From: Ferrimonas balearica
Lineage (GTDB): Bacteria; Pseudomonadota; Gammaproteobacteria; Enterobacterales; Shewanellaceae
Direction: 5' to 3'
Length of the DNA stretch: 64,000 nt
Assembly (NCBI RefSeq): GCF_019802085.1
Contig: NZ_JAHVHV010000001.1
Location: 868,001-932,000 of the forward strand
Part shown: in pieces, positions 1-7,963 of the stretch
Numbering within the stretch: the first letter of the stretch is position 1
Layout: the number at the start of each line of letters is the position of its first letter
Notes under the pieces: generated by a model
What the model was told of the DNA's origin: nothing
The model's database searches: none
What the model saw: only the letters and a program-made list of their open reading frames with translations
Program-made: the position numbers and the translations under genes

Positions 1-540
1 TCGGGGGCCTGCGAGTTTGATGGCAGCGGCAGCAGCGCCGCCGTGGGTGAACTGGTGGCTTACCGCTGGCAACTGGAGGGCGAGCAGTACGAAGGGGCGC
101 AGCTGACTCACCAGTTTGCCCTGGATGGCAGCTACGACTGGACCTTGACGGTGGAGGACACCCAGGGTAACAGCGCGCAGATCAGCGGCACTCAGGTGGT
201 GGTGGCACCGCCGCTGGCCGAGGTGACGGTGGACTGTCAGCAGGCCCTGTGCAGCTTCGATGCCAGTGGCAGTCAAAACCGCATCAACGACTACCGCTGG
301 ACCCTGGGGGACGGCACCGTGCTCAGCGGCGCCAGCGTGCAGCACCAGTATGCGCCGGGCGAGTACCAGTGGCGCTTGGAGCTCAGTGGCCCTGGCGGCG
401 TGGCCGAGCAAAGTGGCACCCTGAACTTTGCCGCGGTCACTGAGCCCGAGACGGACACCAGCAGTGGGTCCGGTGGCGGTGCCTTGGGCTGGCTGACCCT
501 GATGGGCCTGCTGACCCTGGGCTGGCGTCGCCGGGGCTAA
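1..540 (+). CDS. PKD-domain protein with GlyGly-CTERM tail (5' truncated by window)
   Basis: The frame is open from the first base, so the true start lies outside the window. The visible 179 residues contain parts of two or more PKD-like immunoglobulin-fold repeats, seen as recurring C-x-F-D-A/G-S-G-S motifs each followed by Y-R-W and later a T-V-D/E-D-type strand. The C-terminus is a Ser/Gly-rich linker, one hydrophobic segment and an Arg cluster ending RRRG, which is the GlyGly-CTERM architecture processed by rhombosortase in bacteria with type II secretion. The protein is therefore probably secreted by the T2SS and surface-attached, often as part of a protease or other extracellular enzyme; the catalytic part, if any, is not visible. 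A hairpin terminator follows at 589-621. Confidence 0.85.
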   Translation, partial: SGACEFDGSGSSAAVGELVAYRWQLEGEQYEGAQLTHQFALDGSYDWTLTVEDTQGNSAQISGTQVVVAPPLAEVTVDCQQALCSFDASGSQNRINDYRWTLGDGTVLSGASVQHQYAPGEYQWRLELSGPGGVAEQSGTLNFAAVTEPETDTSSGSGGGALGWLTLMGLLTLGWRRRG

Positions 541-588
541 CCCAAAGGCAAAGCCGTTTACCGTCAACGCCACGGCAATGGCAAAGAG

Positions 589-621
589 AAGCGCTCACCA
601 ATCGGTGGGCGCTTTTGTGTT
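589..621 (+). terminator. Intrinsic terminator after the PKD protein gene
   Basis: An 11-bp stem (589-599 with 604-614, one T-G wobble) with a four-base loop is followed by a T-rich stretch. It lies 48 bases after the stop codon of the PKD protein and separates it from the minus-strand tRNA repeat array. Confidence 0.75.
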
Positions 622-686
622 TAACAGCGCGGCTTCAGGCGCTGCTCGGTCCGACCGAAAGCTGAAAGCTTGCAGGGTCACAAACG

Positions 687-717
687 AAAAAGCGCCAACC
701 TTACGGTTAGAGCTTTT
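687..717 (-). terminator. Intrinsic terminator, partial repeat unit 4
   Basis: A diverged copy of the unit 1 hairpin followed by five T on the minus strand; the last recognisable element of the array. Confidence 0.65.
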
Positions 718-803
718 CTCTTAAGAGGATGTTGGCCAGAGAGGGTTTAACCCGGCCGACGCTCGGTCCGACTGCAAGCTGAAAGCTTGCTGGGGAGGAG
801 GCA

Positions 804-839
804 CAAAAAAACCGGCTCACTTTCGTGAACCGGTTTTTT
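804..839 (-). terminator. Intrinsic terminator, repeat unit 3 (different stem)
   Basis: The stem is AACCGG-rich with a GAAA loop and is flanked by A and T runs on both sides, so it could stop transcription from either direction. It replaces the hairpin sequence of units 1, 2 and 4, while position and loop are conserved. Confidence 0.75.
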
Positions 840-923
840 CTTAAAAGTGGTCGGCCAGAGAGGATTTAACCCGGCCGACGCTCGGTCCGACCGCAAGCCA
901 ATAGGCTTGCTGGGTCGGAAACG

Positions 924-955
924 AAAAAAGCGCCAACCTTTCGGTTAGAGCTTTT
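924..955 (-). terminator. Intrinsic terminator, repeat unit 2
   Basis: Same hairpin as at 1042-1073 with one stem mismatch, followed on the minus strand by six T. It belongs to the second 118-bp repeat. Confidence 0.75.
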
Positions 956-1041
956 CCCCTAAAAGTGGTCGGCCAGAGCGGATTTGACCCGGCCGACGCT
1001 CGGTCCGACCGCAAGCCAATAGGCTTGCTGGGTCGGAAATG

Positions 1042-1073
1042 AAAAAAGCTCCAACCTTTCGGTTAGAGCTTTT
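1042..1073 (-). terminator. Intrinsic terminator of tRNA-Pro, repeat unit 1
   Basis: Read on the minus strand, a 13-bp stem (AAAAGCTC..., GAAA tetraloop) ends in six T. It lies 11 bases after the tRNA CCA end and is the first of four related terminators. Confidence 0.85.
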
Positions 1074-1083
1074 CTCTTAAAAG

Positions 1084-1160
1084 TGGTCGGCCAGAGAGGA
1101 TTTGAACCTCCGACCCCCGACACCCCATGACGGTGCGCTACCAGGCTGCGCTACTGGCCG
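1084..1160 (-). tRNA. tRNA-Pro (anticodon GGG)
   Basis: The minus strand folds as a 77-nt tRNA with acceptor stem CGGCCAG/CTGGCCG, discriminator A and encoded CCA (1084-1086). The D-arm and anticodon arm (around ATGGGGT) and the T-arm GGTTCAAATCC match the E. coli proL tRNA very closely from memory, which fixes the anticodon as GGG. It would read CCC/CCU proline codons. The gene is followed on its own strand by the tandem array of tRNA 3' ends. Confidence 0.95.
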
Positions 1161-1243
1161 ACAACGGGGGCCATAATACGTTTCCTGACGGCAATTGCAA
1201 GCGGGCGTCGGTTCAAGCGTCGCTTCTTTGGCCAATGGCCGCG

Positions 1244-3037
1244 TTAGCGGGCAAGAAATCGCCGTCCTTCCTCCATGACCCCCAGCAAGGTCTGCACATC
1301 CAGGCCCGCATCACGGCGACGCTGGTACTCGGCGTTGTAGACCCGGTAGTCGCCGTGCTTGTCGATCACCGTGACCGCCTTGGCGCTGCGAATGGCAAAG
1401 AAGCGGTCGTTGCCGATCACCAGGAAGGGGTGGGACGGCGGCTGGTAGAGGTTGTCCCCCAGGCTGTAGGACTGGATGGCGTTTTCGCACCCCAGGATCC
1501 GGCTCATCAGGGTACCCACCAGGCCGTAATGGCTGCTCTGGTGGGTGGCGCGCCACGGGGCGTTGCCCTGGGAGCGGATCAGCATGGGCACCTGGGTGGC
1601 ACCGGCGGAGAAGTTGCGCGACGCGTTGCTGCTGGGGTTGGTGGTGAACAGCTGGCCATGGGTGCCGGTAATGATCACCAGGGTCTGGTCGTCCACCCCT
1701 TCGAGCAGCCGAGCCAGCTCCACGTCGACAAAGTGCAGCGACTGGCGGTACTGGTTGTAGAGCACCCGCTCGGCCACATTGAGGCGCAGGTCCGGCTGGA
1801 CACTGGGGATCCCCACGGAGCCCACCGGGGTGCTGTAGTAGGCCGGCGCCCGGTAGGAGACCAGGGTGAACTGCGGGCCGTCAGCCTGGGCCAGGTGCGT
1901 CAGCACGGCGTCGGTGGTGTCGATGTCCATCTCCGCCATGTTGTCCTGGTGTTGCTGGGCCGGCACCTCGAAGTATTCCATGGTGGCCGCCAGGTTGCGC
2001 AGACTTGGCAGACTGTCATCGCCGAAGGCGCTCATCTGGTACCCGGCCTGGGCCAGCTGCTCAACCAGCACCGGCGCCTTCTTGTCGGCAGTGAGGGAGG
2101 ACTCGTAGGCGGGCAACATGCCGTAGAAAAGGCTGTAGAGACCGTTGTGGTACTGGTTGGCGCCGCTGTAGTGGCGGGGGAACCAGTGGGCGGTGTCCGC
2201 CAGGGCCATCAAGTTGGGCATGGTGTCGCTGTCCACCATGTCCGCCCGCCAGGCCTCCACGGTCACCAGCAGGATGTTGGGGGTGGAGGGGGCGCGACAC
2301 TGCAGCGGCGACAGCGGATAACGCAGCTGTTTGGTGGGGGGCGCCAGGCGCTCCGCCTCGAACAGGCTCTCCTCGTCCACCAGCCCCTGGCGGGTCATAA
2401 AGCTTTTCGCCGTGGCCGGGTAGTGGAGCGGGAACATGTCGTCCTGCTGGGTGATGGGCCGGTAGACGGTGGCGTCGGCCCAGATATGAATAAAGTGGGT
2501 GGCAAAGAAACAGACCGCCAGGGTGCCCACCACCTTGCCGCCCAGCTTGCGCCGGCGCACCCGATGCAGGCGTTTCCACAGGGCGTTGGCCAGGGTCAGC
2601 TCCAGCACCAGCAGCAGCACGGGCCCGGCCACCAGCAGCGGGGTATTGAGCAGGGCCAGCAGATCCGTGGCCGCCACGTCGAGCACGAAGGGGTTGAGGT
2701 GCAGGCGGTAATGATCGAACACCAGGGTGTCGAACAGCAGGGCACTGAGGGCCAAGGTGGCCACCACCGCCGCATAGCCGCGCAGTACGCGGGAGAAGGG
2801 CAGCAACAGGGTGACGGGGAACAGCGCCAGCAGGTAGACCGCGAAGCTGACAAAGGCAAAATGCCCCACCAGGTTGGCCATCAGGTAGGCCTGAGCCAGC
2901 AGGGTGTCGGGCCAGCCGTCGGTGATGACGTAGCGGGTGGCGATGAGCATCGCCAATATCATGTTGAAAAAGGTGAACCAGTGCCCCCACAGCACGAGCT
3001 GTGACACCTTGTCCCTTTGTTGATCCTGTGCGTGCAT
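1244..3037 (-). CDS. yejM: Inner-membrane LPS-homeostasis protein YejM/LapC/PbgA (sulfatase fold)
   Basis: The protein has 597 residues (E. coli homologue 586). It starts with five predicted membrane segments (about residues 18-38, 52-79, 86-106, 131-154, 169-191), then a linker and a periplasmic alkaline-phosphatase/sulfatase-like domain from about 250 onward (motif NILLVTVEAWRAD). In E. coli this essential protein senses LPS at the periplasmic face and inhibits LapB, so controlling LpxC turnover; that role is carried over by homology. It is the second gene after yejL, with divergent yejK, the same arrangement as in enterobacteria. Confidence 0.93.
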   Translation of the reverse strand: MHAQDQQRDKVSQLVLWGHWFTFFNMILAMLIATRYVITDGWPDTLLAQAYLMANLVGHFAFVSFAVYLLALFPVTLLLPFSRVLRGYAAVVATLALSALLFDTLVFDHYRLHLNPFVLDVAATDLLALLNTPLLVAGPVLLLVLELTLANALWKRLHRVRRRKLGGKVVGTLAVCFFATHFIHIWADATVYRPITQQDDMFPLHYPATAKSFMTRQGLVDEESLFEAERLAPPTKQLRYPLSPLQCRAPSTPNILLVTVEAWRADMVDSDTMPNLMALADTAHWFPRHYSGANQYHNGLYSLFYGMLPAYESSLTADKKAPVLVEQLAQAGYQMSAFGDDSLPSLRNLAATMEYFEVPAQQHQDNMAEMDIDTTDAVLTHLAQADGPQFTLVSYRAPAYYSTPVGSVGIPSVQPDLRLNVAERVLYNQYRQSLHFVDVELARLLEGVDDQTLVIITGTHGQLFTTNPSSNASRNFSAGATQVPMLIRSQGNAPWRATHQSSHYGLVGTLMSRILGCENAIQSYSLGDNLYQPPSHPFLVIGNDRFFAIRSAKAVTVIDKHGDYRVYNAEYQRRRDAGLDVQTLLGVMEEGRRFLAR

Positions 3038-3114
3038 TCGCTGGCTCGGCGCCTGTTGGTACTGCTTATCCTAAGGGGAAAGAAACGACAGATCCAGAAC
3101 GGAAATTCAGTCAG

Positions 3115-3342
3115 TTAGCCATCGCTGCGGGCATTTACCGACGCTTTGAGCGCCTGCGCAAACTGGTCGGCCAAAGGCCCACGGGCGTTGGGGGCCACCT
3201 TATCGTTGATCAGCACGGTGGCGGTGTTGCCCAGGGCCATCAGCGCCAGATCCGTCGGGGTGTTGTGCTTCTCCAGCACCAGCAGCAGCTCGTGCATCAG
3301 CTCTTCCACCTGTTGATTGCTGTATTTGGATACGATAGCCAT
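3115..3342 (-). CDS. yejL: YejL family (DUF1414) small cytoplasmic protein
   Basis: This 75-residue protein begins [20 protein letters not shown] and closely follows E. coli YejL (75 residues), including the LEKH-x-x-PTDL segment. The ATG at 3342 is chosen over a longer frame to 3483 because it gives the family length and has an AGGA-type ribosome site about ten bases upstream. Function of the family is unknown. It sits just before yejM, probably in one transcript. Confidence 0.92.
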   Translation of the reverse strand: MAIVSKYSNQQVEELMHELLLVLEKHNTPTDLALMALGNTATVLINDKVAPNARGPLADQFAQALKASVNARSDG

Positions 3343-3536
3343 GGGAAATCCTGTGTTCGGTGATGGATAGGGGGCCAGGGCAAGTATGACACTCCCCGGG
3401 GCAGGCGCGGGATTGTACCCAATCGACCCGGTGGCGGCCAGCGCCTTTGCCCGTACCCCGGGTGGGGATTTGACCGCGAGCACAGGGGCTTAGGCGGCGA
3501 GGGGTAAAAAAGCGGTGCCCTTCCCGGGTGGGCCCT

Positions 3537-3542
3537 TATAAT
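3537..3542 (+). promoter_or_regulatory. Candidate -10 box for yejK
   Basis: A perfect TATAAT lies 34 bases before the yejK start codon. No convincing -35 hexamer is present in the GC-rich sequence upstream, so this is only a candidate. Confidence 0.4.
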
Positions 3543-3575
3543 GTCCCCCTTTGTGCCCACTATCGTGCTGGTGTT

Positions 3576-4628
3576 ATGAGTCTGAAGATCGATCAAGCCA
3601 TCCTCCATGCGGTGATCCGCGCCGACGACGGGCAGCTGCAATGCAAGCTGCGCCCCCAACCCCTGAGCCACTCCAACGCCCTGGATGATCTGGTGGGCGA
3701 GCTGCATCGGCTCTACACCGCCAAGGCTGGCAAGGGCTATGGCCACTTCGGTGTGCCCGCCGGCGAGGATGGCGAGCCCCAGGGCGAGGCCAACGAGGCG
3801 TTCAAGGCGGCGATGACCGCCTGGCGCGCCGGTGAAAGGGGGTTCGTCGAGTTCACCGCTGAGGCGGGTCAACTGCTGGGCCAGGAGCTGGGCAAGTACG
3901 ACTTTGCCACCGGTGGCTACTTGCTGATGGCCGCCTACAACCACGTGGCCTCCGATTACCTGTTCGTGGCGTTGCTCTCCCCCAAGCCCTCGGTGTCGGT
4001 CTCCGACGAGATGGAGGTGCATGGCAGCGAGCATCTGGACTTGAGTAACCTGCAGCTGGCCGCCCGGGTGGATCTGACCGAATGGCAGGCGGATCCCACC
4101 TCCAAGAAGTACCTGACCTTTGTTAAGGGGCGGGCGGGGCGCAAGGTGGCGGATTTCTTCCTCGATTTTATGGGGTGTGTCGAAGGGGTCGATGCCAAGG
4201 CGCAGAATAAGCAGCTGATGAAAGCGGTGGAGGACTTCGTTTCCGACTCCGAGCTGGACAAGTCCGAGCGTCAGCAGGTGCGTGACTCGGTGTTTGACTA
4301 CTGCAAGGGTCAGGTGGCGGTGGGGGAGCCCATCCAGATGAAGGACGTCTCCGATGAGATGGCGGACCAGGGGCTGGACGCCTTCTATCAGTTCACCTCC
4401 AGCGGCGATTATGAGCTGGAGGACGAGTTCCCGGCGGACCAGCCCACACTGCGCCAGCTGAAAAAGTTCAGCGGCACCGGCGGTGGGGTGTCAGTGAGTT
4501 TCGATGCACAACACCTGGGCGAGCGGGTGCAGTGGGATCCCCACCGCGACACCCTCACCATCCACGGTGTCCCGCCGAACCTGCTGGATCAGCTGAAGCG
4601 CCGGCTGGGCTCCGGCGAGGGGCAGTGA
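3576..4628 (+). CDS. yejK: Nucleoid-associated protein YejK (NdpA)
   Basis: The 350-residue protein (E. coli 335) starts [14 protein letters not shown] and contains the family block [25 protein letters not shown] and a C-terminal [11 protein letters not shown] segment. YejK is a spermidine-nucleoid-associated DNA-binding protein in E. coli that also binds topoisomerase subunits. The ATG at 3576 is chosen by alignment to the family; an upstream in-frame start at 3528 would add residues not found in homologues. It is divergent from yejL-yejM. Confidence 0.93.
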   Translation: MSLKIDQAILHAVIRADDGQLQCKLRPQPLSHSNALDDLVGELHRLYTAKAGKGYGHFGVPAGEDGEPQGEANEAFKAAMTAWRAGERGFVEFTAEAGQLLGQELGKYDFATGGYLLMAAYNHVASDYLFVALLSPKPSVSVSDEMEVHGSEHLDLSNLQLAARVDLTEWQADPTSKKYLTFVKGRAGRKVADFFLDFMGCVEGVDAKAQNKQLMKAVEDFVSDSELDKSERQQVRDSVFDYCKGQVAVGEPIQMKDVSDEMADQGLDAFYQFTSSGDYELEDEFPADQPTLRQLKKFSGTGGGVSVSFDAQHLGERVQWDPHRDTLTIHGVPPNLLDQLKRRLGSGEGQ

Positions 4629-4684
4629 TTCCCATTCATTCAACAGTCGGGTGAATCACTACCCACTTTGGGTGAATAAATATA

Positions 4685-4700
4685 TGTGATCCAGGTCACG
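4685..4700 (+). promoter_or_regulatory. Candidate CRP site upstream of the YjiH-like gene
   Basis: TGTGA-TCCAGG-TCACG matches the CRP consensus TGTGA-N6-TCACA at nine of ten positions. It lies 143 bases before the preferred start of the downstream transporter-like gene. Confidence 0.6.
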
Positions 4701-4771
4701 CTTGAGTCGTGCTTCGGGGCTTTTCAATCGAACGGGTTAGGGGTACTCTGTGCCCCGTCAACGCCCCACAG

Positions 4772-4785
4772 TGAATAAACATTCA
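4772..4785 (+). promoter_or_regulatory. Candidate ArgR operator (ARG box)
   Basis: TGAATAAACATTCA is a perfect inverted repeat of TGAAT and matches the ArgR ARG-box core. A weaker half-matching copy (TGAATAAATATATG) lies at 4673-4686, overlapping the CRP-like site. If the operator is real, the coding start must be at 4843 rather than 4750. Confidence 0.55.
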
Positions 4786-4842
4786 TGTGGTTTAGACAAC
4801 ACCCCGTCCGAGCCGAGCAGTACGAATAAGAGGGTTGAACCC

Positions 4843-6216
4843 GTGAATAACGAGCAGACGATTGAAATTCAGGACGTTAAGTCCACCCGGAACCTGTTGA
4901 TGTTCCTCCTGCCATCCCTGGTGGGGGTCTTTTTGTTCATGACCCCGGTGTCGGTGAATGACACCCTGACCATCCCGGTGGCCGTACTGGCCAAGGGCCT
5001 TCTGGGTCAGATGGACAGCCTGGGCGTGGCCCTGGTAACCTTTGTGATCGTCGCCTCCGCGGTGATGACCCTGGTGACCAAGCTGGCCAAACCGGCGGTC
5101 ATCCTCAACCACCCCTTCGCCAACAACCTGCTGAACGTCACCCCGCTGTGGGCGGCCACCCGGGTGATGGGCGCGGTGTTCGTGCTGCTGACCTTCTTCT
5201 CCGTGGGGCCCGAGGCGGTGCACTCCGGTGACACCGGTGGCCTGGTGCTGAACGACCTGGCACCGCTGCTGTTCTGCGTTTTCCTCTTTGCCGGTCTGTT
5301 CCTGCCGCTGCTGGTCAACTTCGGCCTGCTGGAGATGGTGGGCACCCTGATGACCAAGCTGATGCGGCCGGTATTCAACCTGCCCGGTCGTTCCGCGGTG
5401 GATTGCTTCGCCTCCTGGGTGGGTGACGGCTCCGTGGGTGTACTGATGACCTCCAAGCAGTACGAGCAGGGCCACTACACCGAGCGGGAAGCGGCGGTGA
5501 TCGGCACCACTTTCTCCATCGTCTCCATCACCTTCTCCCTGGTGGTGATCGGCACCGTGGGTCTGGAAGCCTACTTCCTGCCCTTCCTGGCCACCGTCTG
5601 CCTCTCCGGCATCGTGTGCGCCATCGTGGTGCCGCGTCTGCCGCCGCTGTCCAACAAGAAGGACCAGTTCGTCAACGGCCAGAGCCGGACCGGCGATGAA
5701 GAGGTGATCCCCGCCGGTGAGAACAGCTTCAGCTACGGCTACAAGCTGGCCCTGGCCCGGGCGAGCAAGATCAAAAGCGCCGGTGACGTGGCCCGGGAAG
5801 GGGTGCACAACGCCATCGACATGATCTTCGGCGTGCTGCCTGTGGTGATGGCCATCGGTACCGCGGGCCTTATCGTGGCCGAGTACACTCCGCTGTTCAG
5901 CATCCTGGGCGCCCCCTTCGTACCCCTGCTGGAGCTGCTGCAGATCCCGGAAGCCTCCGCGGCCTCCCAGACCATGGTGGTGGGCTTCGCCGACATGTTC
6001 CTGCCGGCCATCCTGGCGGAGGGGATCAACAGCGACGTGACCCGTTTCGTCATCGCTGCGCTGTCCGTGACTCAGCTTATCTACATGTCCGAAATCGGCG
6101 CGCTGCTGCTGGGCTCCAAGGTGCCGGTGAAGCTGTGGGAGCTGTGTGTCATCTTCCTGCTGCGGACCCTGGTGGCGCTGCCGGTGATTGCCCTGATGGC
6201 GCACCTCATCTTCTAA
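4843..6216 (+). CDS. YjiH-type nucleoside-recognition (Gate) domain membrane protein
   Basis: The 457-residue protein has about ten hydrophobic segments and two regions of Gate-domain character (around DCFASWVGDGSVGVLM and the C-terminal half with SAASQTMVVGFADMFLPA). Families with this fold include nucleoside transporters and YjiH/YjiG-like permeases; substrate is not known. GTG at 4843 is preferred to GTG at 4750 because it has a GAGG site upstream, starts just before the first hydrophobic segment and leaves the ARG-box outside the gene. The ARG-box suggests, as inference, a link to arginine or another ArgR-controlled nutrient. A strong terminator follows. Confidence 0.8.
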   Translation: MNNEQTIEIQDVKSTRNLLMFLLPSLVGVFLFMTPVSVNDTLTIPVAVLAKGLLGQMDSLGVALVTFVIVASAVMTLVTKLAKPAVILNHPFANNLLNVTPLWAATRVMGAVFVLLTFFSVGPEAVHSGDTGGLVLNDLAPLLFCVFLFAGLFLPLLVNFGLLEMVGTLMTKLMRPVFNLPGRSAVDCFASWVGDGSVGVLMTSKQYEQGHYTEREAAVIGTTFSIVSITFSLVVIGTVGLEAYFLPFLATVCLSGIVCAIVVPRLPPLSNKKDQFVNGQSRTGDEEVIPAGENSFSYGYKLALARASKIKSAGDVAREGVHNAIDMIFGVLPVVMAIGTAGLIVAEYTPLFSILGAPFVPLLELLQIPEASAASQTMVVGFADMFLPAILAEGINSDVTRFVIAALSVTQLIYMSEIGALLLGSKVPVKLWELCVIFLLRTLVALPVIALMAHLIF

Positions 6217-6233
6217 GCCCGTTTGGGCGGACC

Positions 6234-6261
6234 AAGGCCGGGCATCAGCCCGGCCTTTTTT
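6234..6261 (+). terminator. Intrinsic terminator of the YjiH-like gene
   Basis: GGCCGGGC and GCCCGGCC form an 8-bp GC stem with an ATCA loop, preceded by AA and followed by six T. Confidence 0.9.
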
Positions 6262-6324
6262 GTGTCTAGGCCTTAATACAAGGCTCTGTTATCTTGGAGT
6301 TTTCCCATAACAGGACGCGCAGAC

Positions 6325-6645
6325 GTGGAATTAATCATCACCAACATCGAGACCATCCCCGGTAAAACCGTGGTGCAGCACCTGGGCCTGGTCCAGGGCA
6401 ATACGGTGCGCGCCAAGCACGTGGGACGGGACTTTATGGCCGGCCTTAAGAACATCGTTGGCGGTGAGCTTAAGGGGTACACCGAGCTGTTGAACGAGGC
6501 CCGGGAGGAGGCCACCGGTCGTATGGTGGAGCAGGCCCAGGCCATCGGGGCCAACGCGGTGATCAACGTGCGCTTCTCCACCTCCTCGGTCACCTCCGGA
6601 GCGGCGGAGCTGTTCGCCTACGGCACCGCGGTGGTGGTGGAGTAG
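6325..6645 (+). CDS. YbjQ/UPF0145 family protein
   Basis: This 106-residue protein is a complete YbjQ-type domain: IPG near residue 11, a central helix G-G-E-L-K-G-Y-T-E-L-L-N-E-A-R, then A-x-x-x-G-A-N-A-V-I-N-V-R and a C-terminal YGTAV strand. The fold makes pentameric rings; some members are annotated as heavy-metal binding but no role is proven. It starts at GTG with AGGA nine bases upstream. The next gene, five bases on, encodes a membrane-anchored paralogue, and an M48 protease follows, so the three likely form one operon. Confidence 0.88.
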   Translation: MELIITNIETIPGKTVVQHLGLVQGNTVRAKHVGRDFMAGLKNIVGGELKGYTELLNEAREEATGRMVEQAQAIGANAVINVRFSTSSVTSGAAELFAYGTAVVVE

Positions 6646-6649
6646 GGCG

Positions 6650-7108
6650 ATGACAGCACTTCTCATTACCCTGGCGCTTATCGTCATCGGCTACCTCTTT
6701 GGTCGTCATGCCGAACGCAGCCACTTTCGCCGGCTTCGCGAAGGGGAGGCCGAACTGCAATCGCTGCTCACCTTCTCCGATAAGCGGATCCCCGAGCAGT
6801 TCCAGCCCTGCCGGGTGCAGCTGGTGGGGGGCAACACCGTGGTGGCGGTGGACTACTTTAAAACCATCGCCGCGGCCCTGCGCAACCTGTTCGGCGGGCG
6901 GGTGACCGCCTACGAGTCGCTGATTGAGCGAGCGCGTCGGGAATCTTTGCTGCGGATGAAGCGCGAAGCCCAGGCCCTGGGGGCCACAGCGGTGTTCAAT
7001 GTCCGCCTGGAGACCTCCTCCATCACCAAGGGCGCGCGGGATCAGCAGGTCTCGGTGGAGGTGTACGCCTACGGGACGGCGGTGATCCCCCAGCATGAGC
7101 CGGTTTGA
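6650..7108 (+). CDS. Membrane-anchored YbjQ-like protein
   Basis: The 152-residue product has one N-terminal membrane segment (about residues 3-17) and then a YbjQ-like domain with the same order of motifs as the preceding gene (G-G-R-V-T-A-Y-E-S-L-I-E-R-A-R, A-x-x-L-G-A-T-A-V-F-N-V-R, YGTAV). It is therefore a tandem duplicate that gained an anchor. Its end overlaps the next gene by 14 bases, pointing to translational coupling with the M48 protease. Confidence 0.8.
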   Translation: MTALLITLALIVIGYLFGRHAERSHFRRLREGEAELQSLLTFSDKRIPEQFQPCRVQLVGGNTVVAVDYFKTIAAALRNLFGGRVTAYESLIERARRESLLRMKREAQALGATAVFNVRLETSSITKGARDQQVSVEVYAYGTAVIPQHEPV

Positions 7109-7841
7109 GAACCGGCCACCGCCGGAGAACAACGTCAGTGACCAGCACCCCCTGGCCGAGTTCGCCTGGCTGGGGGCGGCCGCGATTGGGCTGCTGGTGG
7201 CCCTCACCCTGGCGCTGATGCTGCTGGGCCACAGCCTGGCCCGCTTTGTGCCCTTTGCCTGGGAGCAAAACCTGGCTCCCGGCTGGCACCAATCCCATGA
7301 TGATCTCTCGAAGCAGCGCGCGCTTCAGACGCTGTTGGCCGATCTGCTGGCGGCCGACCCCTTGCCCGAGGGGATGAGCGTCCACCTGACCCTGGCCGAC
7401 GGGGAGGTGCTCAACGCCATGGCCGGGCTTGGGGGGGAGATCCTCATCTACGAGGGTCTGGTGGACGCGCTGGATAACGAGGTGGCGGTGGCTTTTGTTC
7501 TGGCCCACGAGGTGGCCCACATCCGAAGCCGAGACGTGATGGAGAACCTGCTGGGCCACAGCGCCGTGGCCCTGGTATGGGCGGCCCTGGCCGGCAGCGA
7601 CACCCGACTGCTGGAGCTGACCGCGGCGGCGACCCAGCTGGGCATGGGGCGCCAGCAGGAGCTGGAGGCGGACGCCCGGGCCATCGAAACCCTGCTCAAG
7701 CACTACGGCCACCTGAACGGCGCCGAGCGGGTGTTCGAGGTGCTGCATCAGGACAGCGCGCTTGGGGACTGGCTGAGCAGCCACCCGGACAGTGAGACGC
7801 GCCTGGCGCAGATCCTCGCGGCCCAGGCCGAAAACCCTTAG
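7095..7841 (+). CDS. M48-family metalloprotease
   Basis: The 248-residue protein has one membrane segment (about residues 27-47) and the zinc motif HEVAH at residues 138-142, with ELEADA near residue 189-194 supplying the third ligand. This is the M48 (HtpX/Oma1/LoiP-like) pattern, with the catalytic part probably on one side of the inner membrane. Its gene overlaps the YbjQ-like gene before it, so protease and YbjQ proteins may work together in envelope quality control; this is inference from gene order. Confidence 0.87.
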   Translation: MSRFENRPPPENNVSDQHPLAEFAWLGAAAIGLLVALTLALMLLGHSLARFVPFAWEQNLAPGWHQSHDDLSKQRALQTLLADLLAADPLPEGMSVHLTLADGEVLNAMAGLGGEILIYEGLVDALDNEVAVAFVLAHEVAHIRSRDVMENLLGHSAVALVWAALAGSDTRLLELTAAATQLGMGRQQELEADARAIETLLKHYGHLNGAERVFEVLHQDSALGDWLSSHPDSETRLAQILAAQAENP

Positions 7842-7913
7842 CACTCCTGGCCTTGCCAGCCCCACGCTTTTTCCTCTCCCCGCACTGAGCTTGCCTCGAC
7901 TTCATTGTCACCG

Positions 7914-7941
7914 ACAAAAAAGGGCGCCCCGAAGGGCGCCC
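7914..7941 (-). terminator. Intrinsic terminator of the TonB-dependent receptor gene
   Basis: GGGCGCCC repeated on both sides of a CGAA loop forms an 8-bp stem; on the minus strand it is followed by a run of T. It lies 22 bases after the stop codon of the receptor. Confidence 0.85.
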
Positions 7942-7963
7942 AAGGATGTGTCGCAGTCCCTGG

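Larger units (their letters stand above)
641..1083 (-). repeat. Tandem 118-bp repeats carrying tRNA-Pro 3' ends and terminators
   Basis: Immediately downstream of the tRNA-Pro gene on the minus strand are three units of about 118 bp (966-1083, 848-965, 730-847) and a degraded partial one (about 641-729). In minus orientation each full unit has an intrinsic terminator hairpin, a second stem-loop (GCAAGCC with GGCTTGC inside CCGACC with GGTCGG), and then a copy of the last 20 or so bases of the tRNA including CCA. The bases just before that copy (GTCGGCC) pair with its GGCCGAC, so the acceptor stem is rebuilt. Units 966-1083 and 848-965 are nearly identical; 730-847 has a different terminator hairpin. 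The layout resembles the E. coli tyrT repeats that give rtT RNA. No protein is supported here. Confidence 0.85.

Noticed and set aside
641..1083. CRISPR array
   Set aside because: The units are 118 bp, contiguous without variable spacers, and contain tRNA ends and terminators; no cas genes are near.
641..1160. Attachment-site remnants of an integrated element at tRNA-Pro
   Set aside because: tRNA 3' ends are typical att sites, but here they are only 118 bp apart, with no integrase or cargo; tandem duplication explains them better.
1127..3004. Long plus-strand frame opposite yejM
   Set aside because: It is antisense to a well-supported gene and is rich in Gly, Gln, Val and His, as expected for a shadow frame in GC-rich DNA; it also begins inside the tRNA.
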